Origin: Lentilactobacillus sp. Marseille-Q4993
GTDB lineage: Bacteria > Bacillota > Bacilli > Lactobacillales > Lactobacillaceae
Assembly: GCF_951230165.1 (NCBI RefSeq)
Contig: NZ_CATNVB010000007.1
Location: forward strand, 1 to 64,000
DNA length: 64,000 bases
Direction of reading: 5' to 3'
Below are positions 52,787 to 60,956 of this stretch, piece after piece (position 1 is the stretch's first letter; each line of letters begins with the position of its first letter). The notes under the pieces are model-generated. The model saw only the letters and a program-made list of their open reading frames with translations. It was not told the DNA's origin and made no database searches. Position numbers and translations under genes: made by a program.

Positions 52787-54412
52787 TTAATAGTTACCTT
52801 GAATAACAAGCTTCTTGTTAGCAGTGATAAATTTACCATTACTCAATTGATAACGAGTAGTTAAATTATGCTTTACAATTGCTTTAACTTTAAGGTGAGT
52901 TCCCTTTTTGTAGTGTTTACTCTTGCCAGTAAGATTCTTGTTTGTGTATGAGTATACTCCACGCTTAGAAATTACCGTAACAGTTTTTGATTTTGGAAGT
53001 GAGCTGTAATAAACGGGAAGAACATACTTTGTACTTGCAGTAATGTATCCAGTCTTACCAGCCGTCTTCTTTGAATGATTTACATCCTTAACTTGATAAC
53101 GAAGCTTACCATTAACCCGTTCATATCCAACTACCACAAACATTGGGCGGTTAACTCTCTTTTGTTTTGGATAAGATGCAATTCGTTCAGATTTCTTGAA
53201 TGATGCATTCTTGTACAAGTAGATTGGCTTAATAGCGTAAACAGCCTCACCCTTAACCCCGATATTATTAGCAATTGTTATTGTTTGGCCAGAGTTAGTT
53301 GTGACCGTGTTACTGCCTGAAGTGTTTGGTTGTGATGATGTTGAACTACCATTGTTATTAATAACAGTTGTACTCTTACTTGAAACCAATAGTTTAACAT
53401 CGGTTGGTTTGTATCCATCCTTTTTAATTGTAATTGTGTATGGAGTACTTGAAATTGGTAGATTCTTTAATCCTTCGTTTGTTAATTCAACTTCATGGCC
53501 ATTGTTGTCCTTGTAGTAATATTTGGCATCGGTTGGATCTTTAACTCCAAATAGCTTCGTTAAATCAACACCCTGTTGGCCGTGAACATATTCATAGACA
53601 CCTTGGTTAGGATTATTAAGTGTGACATTCTTATCCGGAACGCCATATTGGAAGTAAAAGTTTTGTACGACTTCGTTGGTTCCATCTTTGACGTATTGAA
53701 TATGGATAACGGTTCCTTTGGCAGGATTCTGACTTGGAACGATTGGAATAATCGAACCATTTGAATCAACCCTAACTTTATCTTCGCTATCCTTAGCAGC
53801 AACAAACTTTCCACTTGGTGCATTATTAGCAATGACTTTAGTTTGTCCCCATTCACCGATATATTCATCATTTGAAAAAACAATCGGGTGATTTGCATCT
53901 AGGCCTGTTTGACCATCAAAATTTGTTGCTTCAAGATTCGTTTTGAGGGCAGCGTATTGAAATGATGGTTTGGAAACTGGATTTCCAAATTGAAAATTCA
54001 CATGAAAGTCAGCAGATTCTGGGTGATTCGGTACCCCATAGTAGAATGTTATAATTTTACCATTTGATAAATCCGGACTATCGTTGAACGATAACAAGTT
54101 CTGGGTCATTCCAGTTACATCAATATCAGAGTTTGCAGTATCAATATACTTCCTATCATCACTGGATACATAATATCCTTTACCAGCCTTAAAGTCTTTT
54201 GCCCAAACAAAAAGAGGGTCCGACTGGTTAGGAAAATTAGCACTTCCTGAATCTGGTAATTTTATGGTATCACCATTTGCAAATTCAGGTGCATCAGCAG
54301 ATGATGCATATCCCCATGATCCAACCTTCGGTGCATCGGCATGCACATTTAATCCAATAAATAGCGTTCCAAGCATTACACCCAAAAGAACTATTAGCTT
54401 TTTAATCTTCAT
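52787..54412 (-). CDS. Secreted DUF5776-domain cell-surface protein
   Basis: A 541-residue protein. The signal peptide ends at about residue 26 (LNVHADA). Residues 27-350 are beta-rich, and the sheet-like pattern FYYGVPN...VNFQFG recurs as IQYVKDG...FYFQYGVPD, suggesting two related modules. A Ser/Asn/Thr-rich linker (about 353-385) leads to a C-terminal DUF5776 region: YAIKPIYLYKNASFKK, RPMFVVVGYERVNGKLRYQVKDV, KTGYITA, with a second copy-like part near 475-541. It is highly basic at the end, probably for wall binding. It has no LPXTG. Ligand unknown. Confidence 0.85.
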   Translation of the reverse strand: MKIKKLIVLLGVMLGTLFIGLNVHADAPKVGSWGYASSADAPEFANGDTIKLPDSGSANFPNQSDPLFVWAKDFKAGKGYYVSSDDRKYIDTANSDIDVTGMTQNLLSFNDSPDLSNGKIITFYYGVPNHPESADFHVNFQFGNPVSKPSFQYAALKTNLEATNFDGQTGLDANHPIVFSNDEYIGEWGQTKVIANNAPSGKFVAAKDSEDKVRVDSNGSIIPIVPSQNPAKGTVIHIQYVKDGTNEVVQNFYFQYGVPDKNVTLNNPNQGVYEYVHGQQGVDLTKLFGVKDPTDAKYYYKDNNGHEVELTNEGLKNLPISSTPYTITIKKDGYKPTDVKLLVSSKSTTVINNNGSSTSSQPNTSGSNTVTTNSGQTITIANNIGVKGEAVYAIKPIYLYKNASFKKSERIASYPKQKRVNRPMFVVVGYERVNGKLRYQVKDVNHSKKTAGKTGYITASTKYVLPVYYSSLPKSKTVTVISKRGVYSYTNKNLTGKSKHYKKGTHLKVKAIVKHNLTTRYQLSNGKFITANKKLVIQGNY

Positions 54413-54652
54413 TTTTAAGTCCCCTATCTAATTTTTTTGACCATTTATATAAATAACTAATATTCATCCCCCTTTTTGATAAATATCAAGCTAGCAAGAC
54501 ATATGTAAAAAATCCAAGCATGCTAACTAGCAAATCATTGTACATTGTATAGCATCCCCCCAATACAATTCATTACCTCATCATTATAATATTTATAATC
54601 ACCGTAACAAAATATTTACATCATAAAAATATTTTTTCACAATACCACATTA

Positions 54653-54685
54653 TAAAAAAGCCAACTCATTTAATGAATTGGCTTC
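54653..54685 (-). terminator. Terminator of the matrixin gene
   Basis: On the minus strand AAGCCAATTCATT pairs with the partner AATGAGTTGGCTT (one G-U) and is followed by six T. The rest of the gap 54413-54701 shows no gene. Confidence 0.85.
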
Positions 54686-54701
54686 TGTAGTCATGCTTAT
54701 G

Positions 54702-55601
54702 TCATTTAAGCGCTTGGAAAATTTTCAAACTTAATTTTGCTCGATAGACGTCCGTCTTAGTCAATGGGTTAAATCCATTGGTGCTGGCCTTTAGTTTACT
54801 GTAATCAAAGATTGCTGGTGTTTCACTAGCATAGTACATTGCATCATTTTTGTTTGGTGAATGGTTTAAGCCAAGAGCATGACCAAATTCATGGGTCAAA
54901 GTATTAGCGTATTCAAACTTTCTTGCCTTATAGCCCAACTTATTGGCAGCAATATCATTCTTCTCAGCGGTTAAATCAGACTGAACTTGAGCAATTACTT
55001 GTTTACGGTAAGCCGCAACCTTAGTCTCAATCTGAGGATCATTAGGATCCAACGATTGGCGGTAAGTTGCAATCTTAGCGTTAGCATCAGTAATCTTAGT
55101 CTTCATACTATTCTGAAGAATTTGAGTTGCTGCGTCACTTGGTGTGTTTACATAGAATGAATACCGAACCTGCATCTGTTTTGTATCAGGTGCCCACCAA
55201 GCATCACTTTCATCAGATGCGGTAGCTTTTTGTTTTGAAACAGAGAATGTCAACGTGTGGTTCTTCTTAGTTCCCATTTTAAGAACGTTCTTACCTAACT
55301 TTTGATTCCAATATTGAATCGCCATCTTTAGACTGGAGCGAAGTTCTGAACTACCATTTTTAACGTAAACGCGTGCGGTTCCATTTTTTGAGATGGCAGT
55401 CATTGATGATCTATCAAGCTTATATTTTTTGATCAGCGTTTTGGCATGCTTTTTATAATAGGCTTTGTTTTTTGTCAGCATAGACTTAGTCGGGGTAACG
55501 CTAGCAGCGTCAGCGACAACTGGTGCGAGTGGTGCGAATGAAAGCACCCCGGCAACGGATAAGAGAATGGCTGATTTGACGTGAAGACGATGAATTAACA
55601 T
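54702..55601 (-). CDS. Secreted matrixin-type zinc metalloprotease
   Basis: A 299-residue protein. The signal peptide ends in APVVADAA (about residue 34). A C-terminal M10 matrixin domain has the zinc motif HEFGHALGLNHS (about residue 240) and the Met-turn AMYYAS. GGGGGA precedes the ATG at 55601; the longer frame upstream has no binding site. Lactobacillus matrixins of this type are secreted and probably act on wall or host proteins; the target is unknown. The neighbouring gene also encodes a secreted protein, but each has its own terminator. Confidence 0.9.
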   Translation of the reverse strand: MLIHRLHVKSAILLSVAGVLSFAPLAPVVADAASVTPTKSMLTKNKAYYKKHAKTLIKKYKLDRSSMTAISKNGTARVYVKNGSSELRSSLKMAIQYWNQKLGKNVLKMGTKKNHTLTFSVSKQKATASDESDAWWAPDTKQMQVRYSFYVNTPSDAATQILQNSMKTKITDANAKIATYRQSLDPNDPQIETKVAAYRKQVIAQVQSDLTAEKNDIAANKLGYKARKFEYANTLTHEFGHALGLNHSPNKNDAMYYASETPAIFDYSKLKASTNGFNPLTKTDVYRAKLSLKIFQALK

Positions 55602-55852
55602 ATATTTTTCCCCCTGGTCTTCTGAATACCGTAATCGTACTAGCAATCTAGTGGATTTTCAAGGAATGTGCAGGAATGTAAGGAAGATAAAATAAAAGAA
55701 ATGTGAATGTTATGGAAAAAGAGCAAGTGAAGTTCGGAATGCTATTTTTTGATAATTCAGCAATCTATAGAAATTGTAGATTGCTAAGAAATGGCCACGA
55801 TGTTGAACTTGGTTGTCACATAACTGAAAGATAATTTTTCAGTTTTAATGGA

Positions 55853-55998
55853 GTAGCCATTAAAAAGTAATACCTATCAGCCATGTCGTTGTAGTTAGCC
55901 ATTTATGGCTTACTACAAGACCAGTCTTTGAGATTTTGGTTTTTAAAAGCTCAAAGCTGTGTCCATGGCGTTCCATAGGTATTACTAAGAATGGCTAC
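55853..55998 (-). ncRNA. Candidate structured RNA element, copy B
   Basis: Read on the minus strand: AGTAATACCTAT closes with ATAGGTATTACT (12 bp); GCCATG pairs with CATGGC. The hairpin GAC(A)CAG-CTTTGAG pairs with CTCAAAG-A-CTGGTC, and AGCCAT pairs with ATGGCT inside GTAGT/ACTAC. Against copy A (10509-10665), several base pairs in three helices and all of the last hairpin change on both sides and still pair, while GGAAC, GACACAG, CTGGTCTT and AACGA are invariant. It lies between the PEPCK-like gene and the matrixin gene, in their orientation. Confidence 0.65.
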
Positions 55999-56011
55999 GT
56001 TAAAACTATTA

Positions 56012-56139
56012 CAGTCGCTTCCGTTTATCTCGTCTGCCACACAGCCAAAACGTGCTCGGAGTTTCAATTCCCTCCGCCTACAGAAGCTCGCCTGCCACAC
56101 ATCTAAAACGTGCTCACCCTTTCAGTCGCTTCCGTTTAT
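56012..56139. repeat. Duplicated unit downstream of the PEPCK-like gene
   Basis: Two direct copies of a 29-base unit (CTCG-CTGCCACACA...AAAACGTGCTC) lie at 56029-56057 and 56087-56115, differing at three or four bases. They are framed by two identical 17-base copies of CAGTCGCTTCCGTTTAT (56012-56028 and 56123-56139). A related block occurs at about 26735-26758. Confidence 0.75.
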
Positions 56140-56187
56140 AAAAATAACGGCAGCTACAAGCAAACCACTTGTAACTACCGTTATTCC
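56138..56187 (-). terminator. Terminator of the PEPCK-like gene
   Basis: On the minus strand AATAACGGTAGTTACAAG pairs with CTTGTAGCTGCCGTTATT, followed by TTTAT. Confidence 0.85.
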
Positions 56188-56224
56188 TATAATACTCGGC
56201 GACTCCCGAAAGGGTTCGCACTCT

Positions 56225-57925
56225 CTAGCTATTCATCAACAAATCCAACAACTGACGAGCTGATTCATTCAAGCTTGACTTCTTCTTATCATAACCAAGG
56301 TGAGTAAAGATTTCTCCAACAAATGTTCCCTTCTTGAACAATGCTGAGAACACTTCATCAATAATCACTTGGGTATCTGCTTGGCGTTGAACTGGGCCAA
56401 ATGGGTTAGCAAAGAACGTTGTACTCATTCCAACTTCATCAGTTGTTCCAAGTGCTTTCCGCTTACCCGCAACGAACACAGCCTTAGCTGAATCTTCGTC
56501 CTCAAATTGGTGAACTCCGATTTCCTTATCGTAGTTATTAGCGTACAACCACATATCAACGTGGTGGTGCTTAATAATTTCTGGATACTCGTTTGCAGGA
56601 ATAATACAACGAGCGTTTGATAATTCTGGGTTCATGTAGATACCACGATCCATATTTGAGAAGGCAACTTCTGAGCTCAAATCATCCAAACGAACGAAGG
56701 CACCAGTTTCAGTTCCTTGAGCGTAGATTGCTTGGTCATCACCGGTAAGGGTGAAACTACCCATATCATCAAAGATGGTTTCAATGTTAAGAATCTTATC
56801 GTCAGCAATTTCTTGCAATGCTTCGATTGATTCAGACTTCCCGGCACCACTATCACCAAAGAAGACAACTGACTTAGTCTTACCGTTTGAGAAGGTGATT
56901 TTAACCATTGAACCATGGATTGGCAACTTGTGCTTGTTGATCATGCTCAAGTTGTGCAATGTCAACATCATCTTCTTCATGTAACCGAAGTAGGTAGTCT
57001 TGTCGTTGTATGGCACTTGACCAACGTACATGTCATTTTCGTCATCGTGGAAGTAGTGACAGTTATCGTCAGTATCTGATTCTGAACCAGCAGTACCAAA
57101 CATCAACAATAAGTCAGGCTTTCTGTCCTTAATAGCTTCGATGTCAGCTAATTCAAACAAGTTTCCAAGAGCTAAACCGTTTGAGAAGTAGTCGCGGTGG
57201 AAGTAGATGTAAGCCAAACTTTCACCAACCCAAGCTGGGTAACAGTACCAGCTATCACGATCACCGGTGAAGTTTTCGATTGGGTTTTGTTTAGTTTCTG
57301 AGAAGACACCTTCCCGTTTGTTACTCTTTGTGTGAACCATCATTGGTGGGCGGACCATCAAAGTATCAACAAAGCGAATATCCTTAAGCTTGTTGTACTT
57401 TTCAGGAACTGGCCAGTTAACACTTTGCGTTAAAATACAAGCGTTCGTGCCGGCGTTAACCTGACGATAAATGTGGTTAACATGTCCTTGAAGTTTTTCT
57501 TCAACCACTCGGTAGAGTTCAAGAACTAATTCGTTGAAGTGATTATCAATATCCATGAAATTATTAGCAACAATGTCGTTTTGATGCTTGTTGATGGTTG
57601 CGACCCGTAGAAGTGAACGGTAGAAAGAGTACAAATCCTCAATACTGTTCAAAACATCCTTGGCGTCGTACTTGATTTTGTCTTGTTCATCAACAACGAT
57701 TTTTTTGATGGTGTCCAAGTATTCTTCAACTGAAACATCGTTGAACTTAGAAGGCTTTTTGTGATATGAAGCATCGCTGAGATAAACATCAACTACGTCG
57801 GCAAGTTCTTTGCTGTTAACGAGCTGAAAAACATTTTTGACAAATTTGTTGCTGTAGTCAAGAACTGCAACCCCTCTGTCTGTGTTGACGTATAACGCTG
57901 GGGTATCGATCTTTTCTTGTACCAT
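56225..57925 (-). CDS. Phosphoenolpyruvate-carboxykinase-like P-loop protein
   Basis: A 566-residue soluble protein. The only strong motif is a P-loop VVFFGDSGAGKSESIEAL (about residue 358), followed by the acidic IFDDMGSF. That layout belongs to the PEPCK/HPr-kinase superfamily. Lactobacillus proteins of this length are usually labelled PEP carboxykinase. The P-loop of classical ATP-PEPCK (GLSGTGKTT) is not matched, so I would not assume the PEP/oxaloacetate reaction. The start at 57925 has AAGGAG eight bases upstream. It is monocistronic, with a good terminator. Confidence 0.7.
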   Translation of the reverse strand: MVQEKIDTPALYVNTDRGVAVLDYSNKFVKNVFQLVNSKELADVVDVYLSDASYHKKPSKFNDVSVEEYLDTIKKIVVDEQDKIKYDAKDVLNSIEDLYSFYRSLLRVATINKHQNDIVANNFMDIDNHFNELVLELYRVVEEKLQGHVNHIYRQVNAGTNACILTQSVNWPVPEKYNKLKDIRFVDTLMVRPPMMVHTKSNKREGVFSETKQNPIENFTGDRDSWYCYPAWVGESLAYIYFHRDYFSNGLALGNLFELADIEAIKDRKPDLLLMFGTAGSESDTDDNCHYFHDDENDMYVGQVPYNDKTTYFGYMKKMMLTLHNLSMINKHKLPIHGSMVKITFSNGKTKSVVFFGDSGAGKSESIEALQEIADDKILNIETIFDDMGSFTLTGDDQAIYAQGTETGAFVRLDDLSSEVAFSNMDRGIYMNPELSNARCIIPANEYPEIIKHHHVDMWLYANNYDKEIGVHQFEDEDSAKAVFVAGKRKALGTTDEVGMSTTFFANPFGPVQRQADTQVIIDEVFSALFKKGTFVGEIFTHLGYDKKKSSLNESARQLLDLLMNS

Positions 57926-58278
57926 GAGATAATCTCCTTCATTGTTATTTGGAATTAATAACATTGTAGACTATTTTGGCTTAAATTTTAAGTTAATTTT
58001 CATTTTCTTGCCATTTTAATGAATAAATAATTAGTTTTTGAGTTATTACCGAACGTTGTAGTTTGTGAGAAGGTAGCGATTTCAAGCTAGGATTCAGTAC
58101 TTGTGAAAATTTTTTATTATCTAGAGAGACCAAGTTTCGGAATTAAGTCAGTAAAACGGAAAACTAATTTATCTAGAATTTCTCCAGTCGGATTATTCCG
58201 TTAAATATGAATGTTTAATGTAAACTACTACCAATTGAGATATAATATAATAAATGGGGATTTGTGAGGTGACAGAAT
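57926..58278. other. Intergenic region between divergent genes
   Basis: About 350 AT-rich bases holding both promoters. Overlapping TATAAT boxes at 58241-58251 (plus strand) are candidates for the small gene at 58279, and TACAAT near 57965 (minus strand) for the PEPCK-like gene. No RNA, repeat or other gene is recognised. Confidence 0.5.
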
Positions 58279-58449
58279 ATGAAGCTAACTGAATACTTGC
58301 ATGATCAACTTCAGTTCCTAAACGAACAACTTGATGAAGCAAAAGATAAAAATGACCAAACAATGCAGTACCTTGTCGATTCCAAGATGACGGAAGTCAA
58401 GTTGATTTTGGAAGCCTTGCAAAAGGGAATAATTGACGAAATGAGTTAA
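58279..58449 (+). CDS. Small helical protein upstream of map
   Basis: A 56-residue protein starting MKLTEYLHDQLQFLNEQLDE and ending GIIDEMS. GAGGTGA lies six bases before the ATG. The whole sequence fits one long helix or a helical hairpin with a leucine heptad pattern. It precedes map by 62 bases in the same direction and may share its transcript. No family recognised; it is a convincing short gene because of start signal, composition and position. Confidence 0.7.
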   Translation: MKLTEYLHDQLQFLNEQLDEAKDKNDQTMQYLVDSKMTEVKLILEALQKGIIDEMS

Positions 58450-58510
58450 ATTGGTTAATATAGATTAACCTTTTTTTATTGCACACAATCTTTATAAGGA
58501 AGTATAACAA

Positions 58511-59305
58511 TTGATAACTTTAAAATCAGAACGTGAAATTGAAAAGATGGCTGAATCAGGCGCAGTTCTTGCTGGTGTTCACAAGGGCCTTCGCGACATT
58601 ATCAAACCAGGACTTGATACTTGGGAAATCGAAAGTTTTGCTCGTAAGTACATCGCAGACCACGGTGCTACCCCATCAGAGCTTGGCTTTGAAGGCTACA
58701 AATATGGCACTTGTGTCTCGATCAATGACGAAGTTGCCCATGGAATTCCCCGTAAGGGCCTTAAGCTCAAAGAAGGCGACATCGTCAAAGTTGACCTTAC
58801 CGTAAATCTTGACGGTTTTGAAAGCGACTCTTGCTGGACATACCCAGTTGGTAAAATTAGTGACGAAGCCCAAAAGCTGATTGATGTCACTAAGAAGTCA
58901 CTATACCTTGGAATTGACCAAGCTGTCATTGGTAACCGAATTGGTGATATTGGTGCCGCCATTCAAAAATACGTTGAAGACGAACACGGTTATGGTGACG
59001 TTCGTGAGCTTATCGGTCACGGTATTCAACCAACCATGCACGAAGAACCAAGTGTTCCTGCCTATGGTAAAGCTGGCCACGGCCTTCGTCTCAAGGAAGG
59101 TATGACAATTACCATTGAACCAATGGTGAATACTGGAACTTGGGAAATCAAGGACCGGTTAGATAAAAAAGATGACTGGACTTACTACGTATCATCTGAT
59201 GGTAGTTTGTCATCACAATTCGAACATACCATCGCTATCACCAAGGATGGTCCTAAGATTTTGACTTCTCAAGGAGACGAAATCGATAAAAAGTACCAAC
59301 TATAA
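58511..59305 (+). CDS. map: Methionine aminopeptidase, type I
   Basis: A 264-residue enzyme removing the N-terminal methionine from nascent proteins. Metal and catalytic residues are in VNLDGFESDSC (Asp; the usual DxxGxxxD reads DGFESD), GHGIQPTMHEEPSVP (His, His) and ITIEPMVNTG with the C-terminal QFEHTIAIT (Glu, Glu). The start is TTG with AAGGAA. The usual family length is about 250. A GC hairpin without a T-run follows at 59317-59366. Confidence 0.93.
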   Translation: MITLKSEREIEKMAESGAVLAGVHKGLRDIIKPGLDTWEIESFARKYIADHGATPSELGFEGYKYGTCVSINDEVAHGIPRKGLKLKEGDIVKVDLTVNLDGFESDSCWTYPVGKISDEAQKLIDVTKKSLYLGIDQAVIGNRIGDIGAAIQKYVEDEHGYGDVRELIGHGIQPTMHEEPSVPAYGKAGHGLRLKEGMTITIEPMVNTGTWEIKDRLDKKDDWTYYVSSDGSLSSQFEHTIAITKDGPKILTSQGDEIDKKYQL

Positions 59306-59435
59306 TTTTCAAAAAGAAATAGACCGGGTCGTTATTCTCCTTGTTGAGAGTAGTCGTTCGGTCTATGCTTATATTTAGGGTGTTAAACGGAAGGGTCTTA
59401 CTTTCCGGTACATATTTTTCTAGGGAGGAACCACA

Positions 59436-59936
59436 ATGAATAATAAAGACTTTAAGTACCCAGACACTGCTGCATACAATTTTGTTATTAAAACTCTTGA
59501 TTCAAAAGGGATTACACCAGAAATGATATCTAGTATGGCTTATGATCTTCAGCGAGTTTTCTTTCCAAACCTTCAAATGGAACGAGTTCGTAAAGCCACT
59601 ACCGATGTCCTCCATAAACGAGAAGTACTCAACAACGCCATGGTCGGTCTTGAGCTAGACCGCCTCGCCACTGAGGGTAAGTTAAAAGAGCCCCTTCAAA
59701 GTATCGTGATGAATGACTCTGGTGTTTTCGGTGTTGATGAGGGAATTGCCCTTAATATTGCCAACATTTATGGAACGATTGGTATCACCAACTACGGTTA
59801 CATTGATCGTGACAAAACTGGCGTTATCAAAAAATTAGACGAAGAAAAAGACGGCGTTTCTAACACGTTCATCGACGATGTTGTCGGTGCCATTGTTAGT
59901 GCCGTCTCTGCTAAGGTTGCCCACGAAAATAATTAG
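59436..59936 (+). CDS. Phosphatidylglycerophosphatase A family protein
   Basis: A 166-residue PgpA-family protein: LDSKGITPEMISSMAYDLQ at the start, a middle HKREVLNNAMVGLELDRLA, GVFGVDEGIALNIANIYGTIG and DDVVGAIVSAVSAKV at the end. In Firmicutes this soluble YutG type lacks the TM helices of E. coli PgpA and is thought to dephosphorylate phosphatidylglycerophosphate. GGGAGGA precedes the ATG. Its stop overlaps the convergent glycosylase gene by four bases. Confidence 0.85.
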   Translation: MNNKDFKYPDTAAYNFVIKTLDSKGITPEMISSMAYDLQRVFFPNLQMERVRKATTDVLHKREVLNNAMVGLELDRLATEGKLKEPLQSIVMNDSGVFGVDEGIALNIANIYGTIGITNYGYIDRDKTGVIKKLDEEKDGVSNTFIDDVVGAIVSAVSAKVAHENN

Positions 59937-60556
59937 TGCCAACCAAAGTTATCAATATTTGCTTCCGAGCGTTTAATCATTGAAACATAAGGATTGCCGG
60001 CAACGTAAAACCGAAGTGGTTTAGTCGCCCAATCTCCCTGATTTTCAACCCCAATTCGATTAGATGCTTTGATTCGCCGGGGAATAAGGCGATTATTCAA
60101 ATCGATTTTCAGCTTACCATCACCAATTATCTCAAAGTTCATTTTTTTATCCGAAATCCCGAGAGCTTCCATCAACTTTCCAGGACCGTTGGTGAGATTT
60201 GCTCCGGGCTTTTTTCTATTCTCAAGCATTATTTCGTAGCCAATCGTCGGTTGAATAGCTCTAATCAAAATCCCCTGGGGTTCATCCTTTGCTTGAGCAG
60301 CGACGTCCAGAAGGTAACGCCCATGAATAGAATAGATATATACTGTCCCTGGAGGACCATAAAGTGGCTCGTTTGAAGCTGTTCGCTTGCCACCAAATGC
60401 GTGGGCAGCAGAATCAGGCGTTCCCATGTATGCCTCAGCCTCAACGATTCGACCACCAACCAATCCTTTCGGTGACTCATAGGTTAGCAATGTTCCGAGC
60501 ATTTGCTTTGCCAAGTCATCCGTTGTAGAACTATCATAAAAGTTATGAATTACCAA
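59933..60556 (-). CDS. 3-methyladenine DNA glycosylase (AAG family)
   Basis: A 207-residue base-excision repair enzyme of the AAG/MPG type: GGRIVEAEAYMGTPDSAAHA with the catalytic Glu, GPPGTVYIYSIHG, and ILIRAIQP followed by NGPGKLMEALGI. It removes alkylated purines from DNA. AGGGAG lies before the start. It is convergent with the PgpA-like gene and divergent from the DUF488 gene. Confidence 0.92.
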   Translation of the reverse strand: MVIHNFYDSSTTDDLAKQMLGTLLTYESPKGLVGGRIVEAEAYMGTPDSAAHAFGGKRTASNEPLYGPPGTVYIYSIHGRYLLDVAAQAKDEPQGILIRAIQPTIGYEIMLENRKKPGANLTNGPGKLMEALGISDKKMNFEIIGDGKLKIDLNNRLIPRRIKASNRIGVENQGDWATKPLRFYVAGNPYVSMIKRSEANIDNFGWH

Positions 60557-60596
60557 TGGGAAAGCTCCCTTTCATCAAAAATTGGAGGTAATAACA

Positions 60597-60956
60597 ATGG
60601 AATTAAAATTAGAGAGAATTTATCAAAAGCCCCAAGATATGTCAGGATACCGAATTTTAGTAGATCGGCTGTGGCCTCGTGGTATATCTAAGGTTAATGC
60701 AAAACTAGATCTCTGGGAAAAAGAAATCGCCCCATCGAAAGAACTTCGGTCTTGGTTCAACCACGAACCGGAAAAATTCCCCGATTTTACAGATAAGTAC
60801 AAGGCTGAACTTGATGCGAATGAAGCAACCGATAAATTCGTCGAATTGGTTACTGACCAACTAAAAACCCAAAACGTCATTCTTTTGTTTGGAGCTAAAG
60901 ATGAGACTCATAATCAAGCAGTCGTTTTAAAGGATTACCTTAACAACAGACTTTAA
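60597..60956 (+). CDS. DUF488 family protein (YeaO-like)
   Basis: A 119-residue protein with the DUF488 features MSGYRILVDRLWPRGISKVNA, LDLWEKEIAPSKELRSWFNHEPEKF, and VILLFGAKDETHNQAVVLKDYL. GGAGGT precedes the ATG. The family may be related to DNA-processing or thiol chemistry, but no activity is established to my knowledge. It ends four bases inside the convergent HAD gene. Confidence 0.9.
   Translation: MELKLERIYQKPQDMSGYRILVDRLWPRGISKVNAKLDLWEKEIAPSKELRSWFNHEPEKFPDFTDKYKAELDANEATDKFVELVTDQLKTQNVILLFGAKDETHNQAVVLKDYLNNRL

Noticed and set aside
52787-54412. LPXTG-anchored adhesin
   Set aside because: No LPXTG motif or C-terminal TM; wall attachment, if any, must be non-covalent.
59317-59366. 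GC hairpin after map (TAGACCG...CGGTCTA) as a terminator
   Set aside because: No T-run follows on either strand; it may be a terminator variant but is not convincing.
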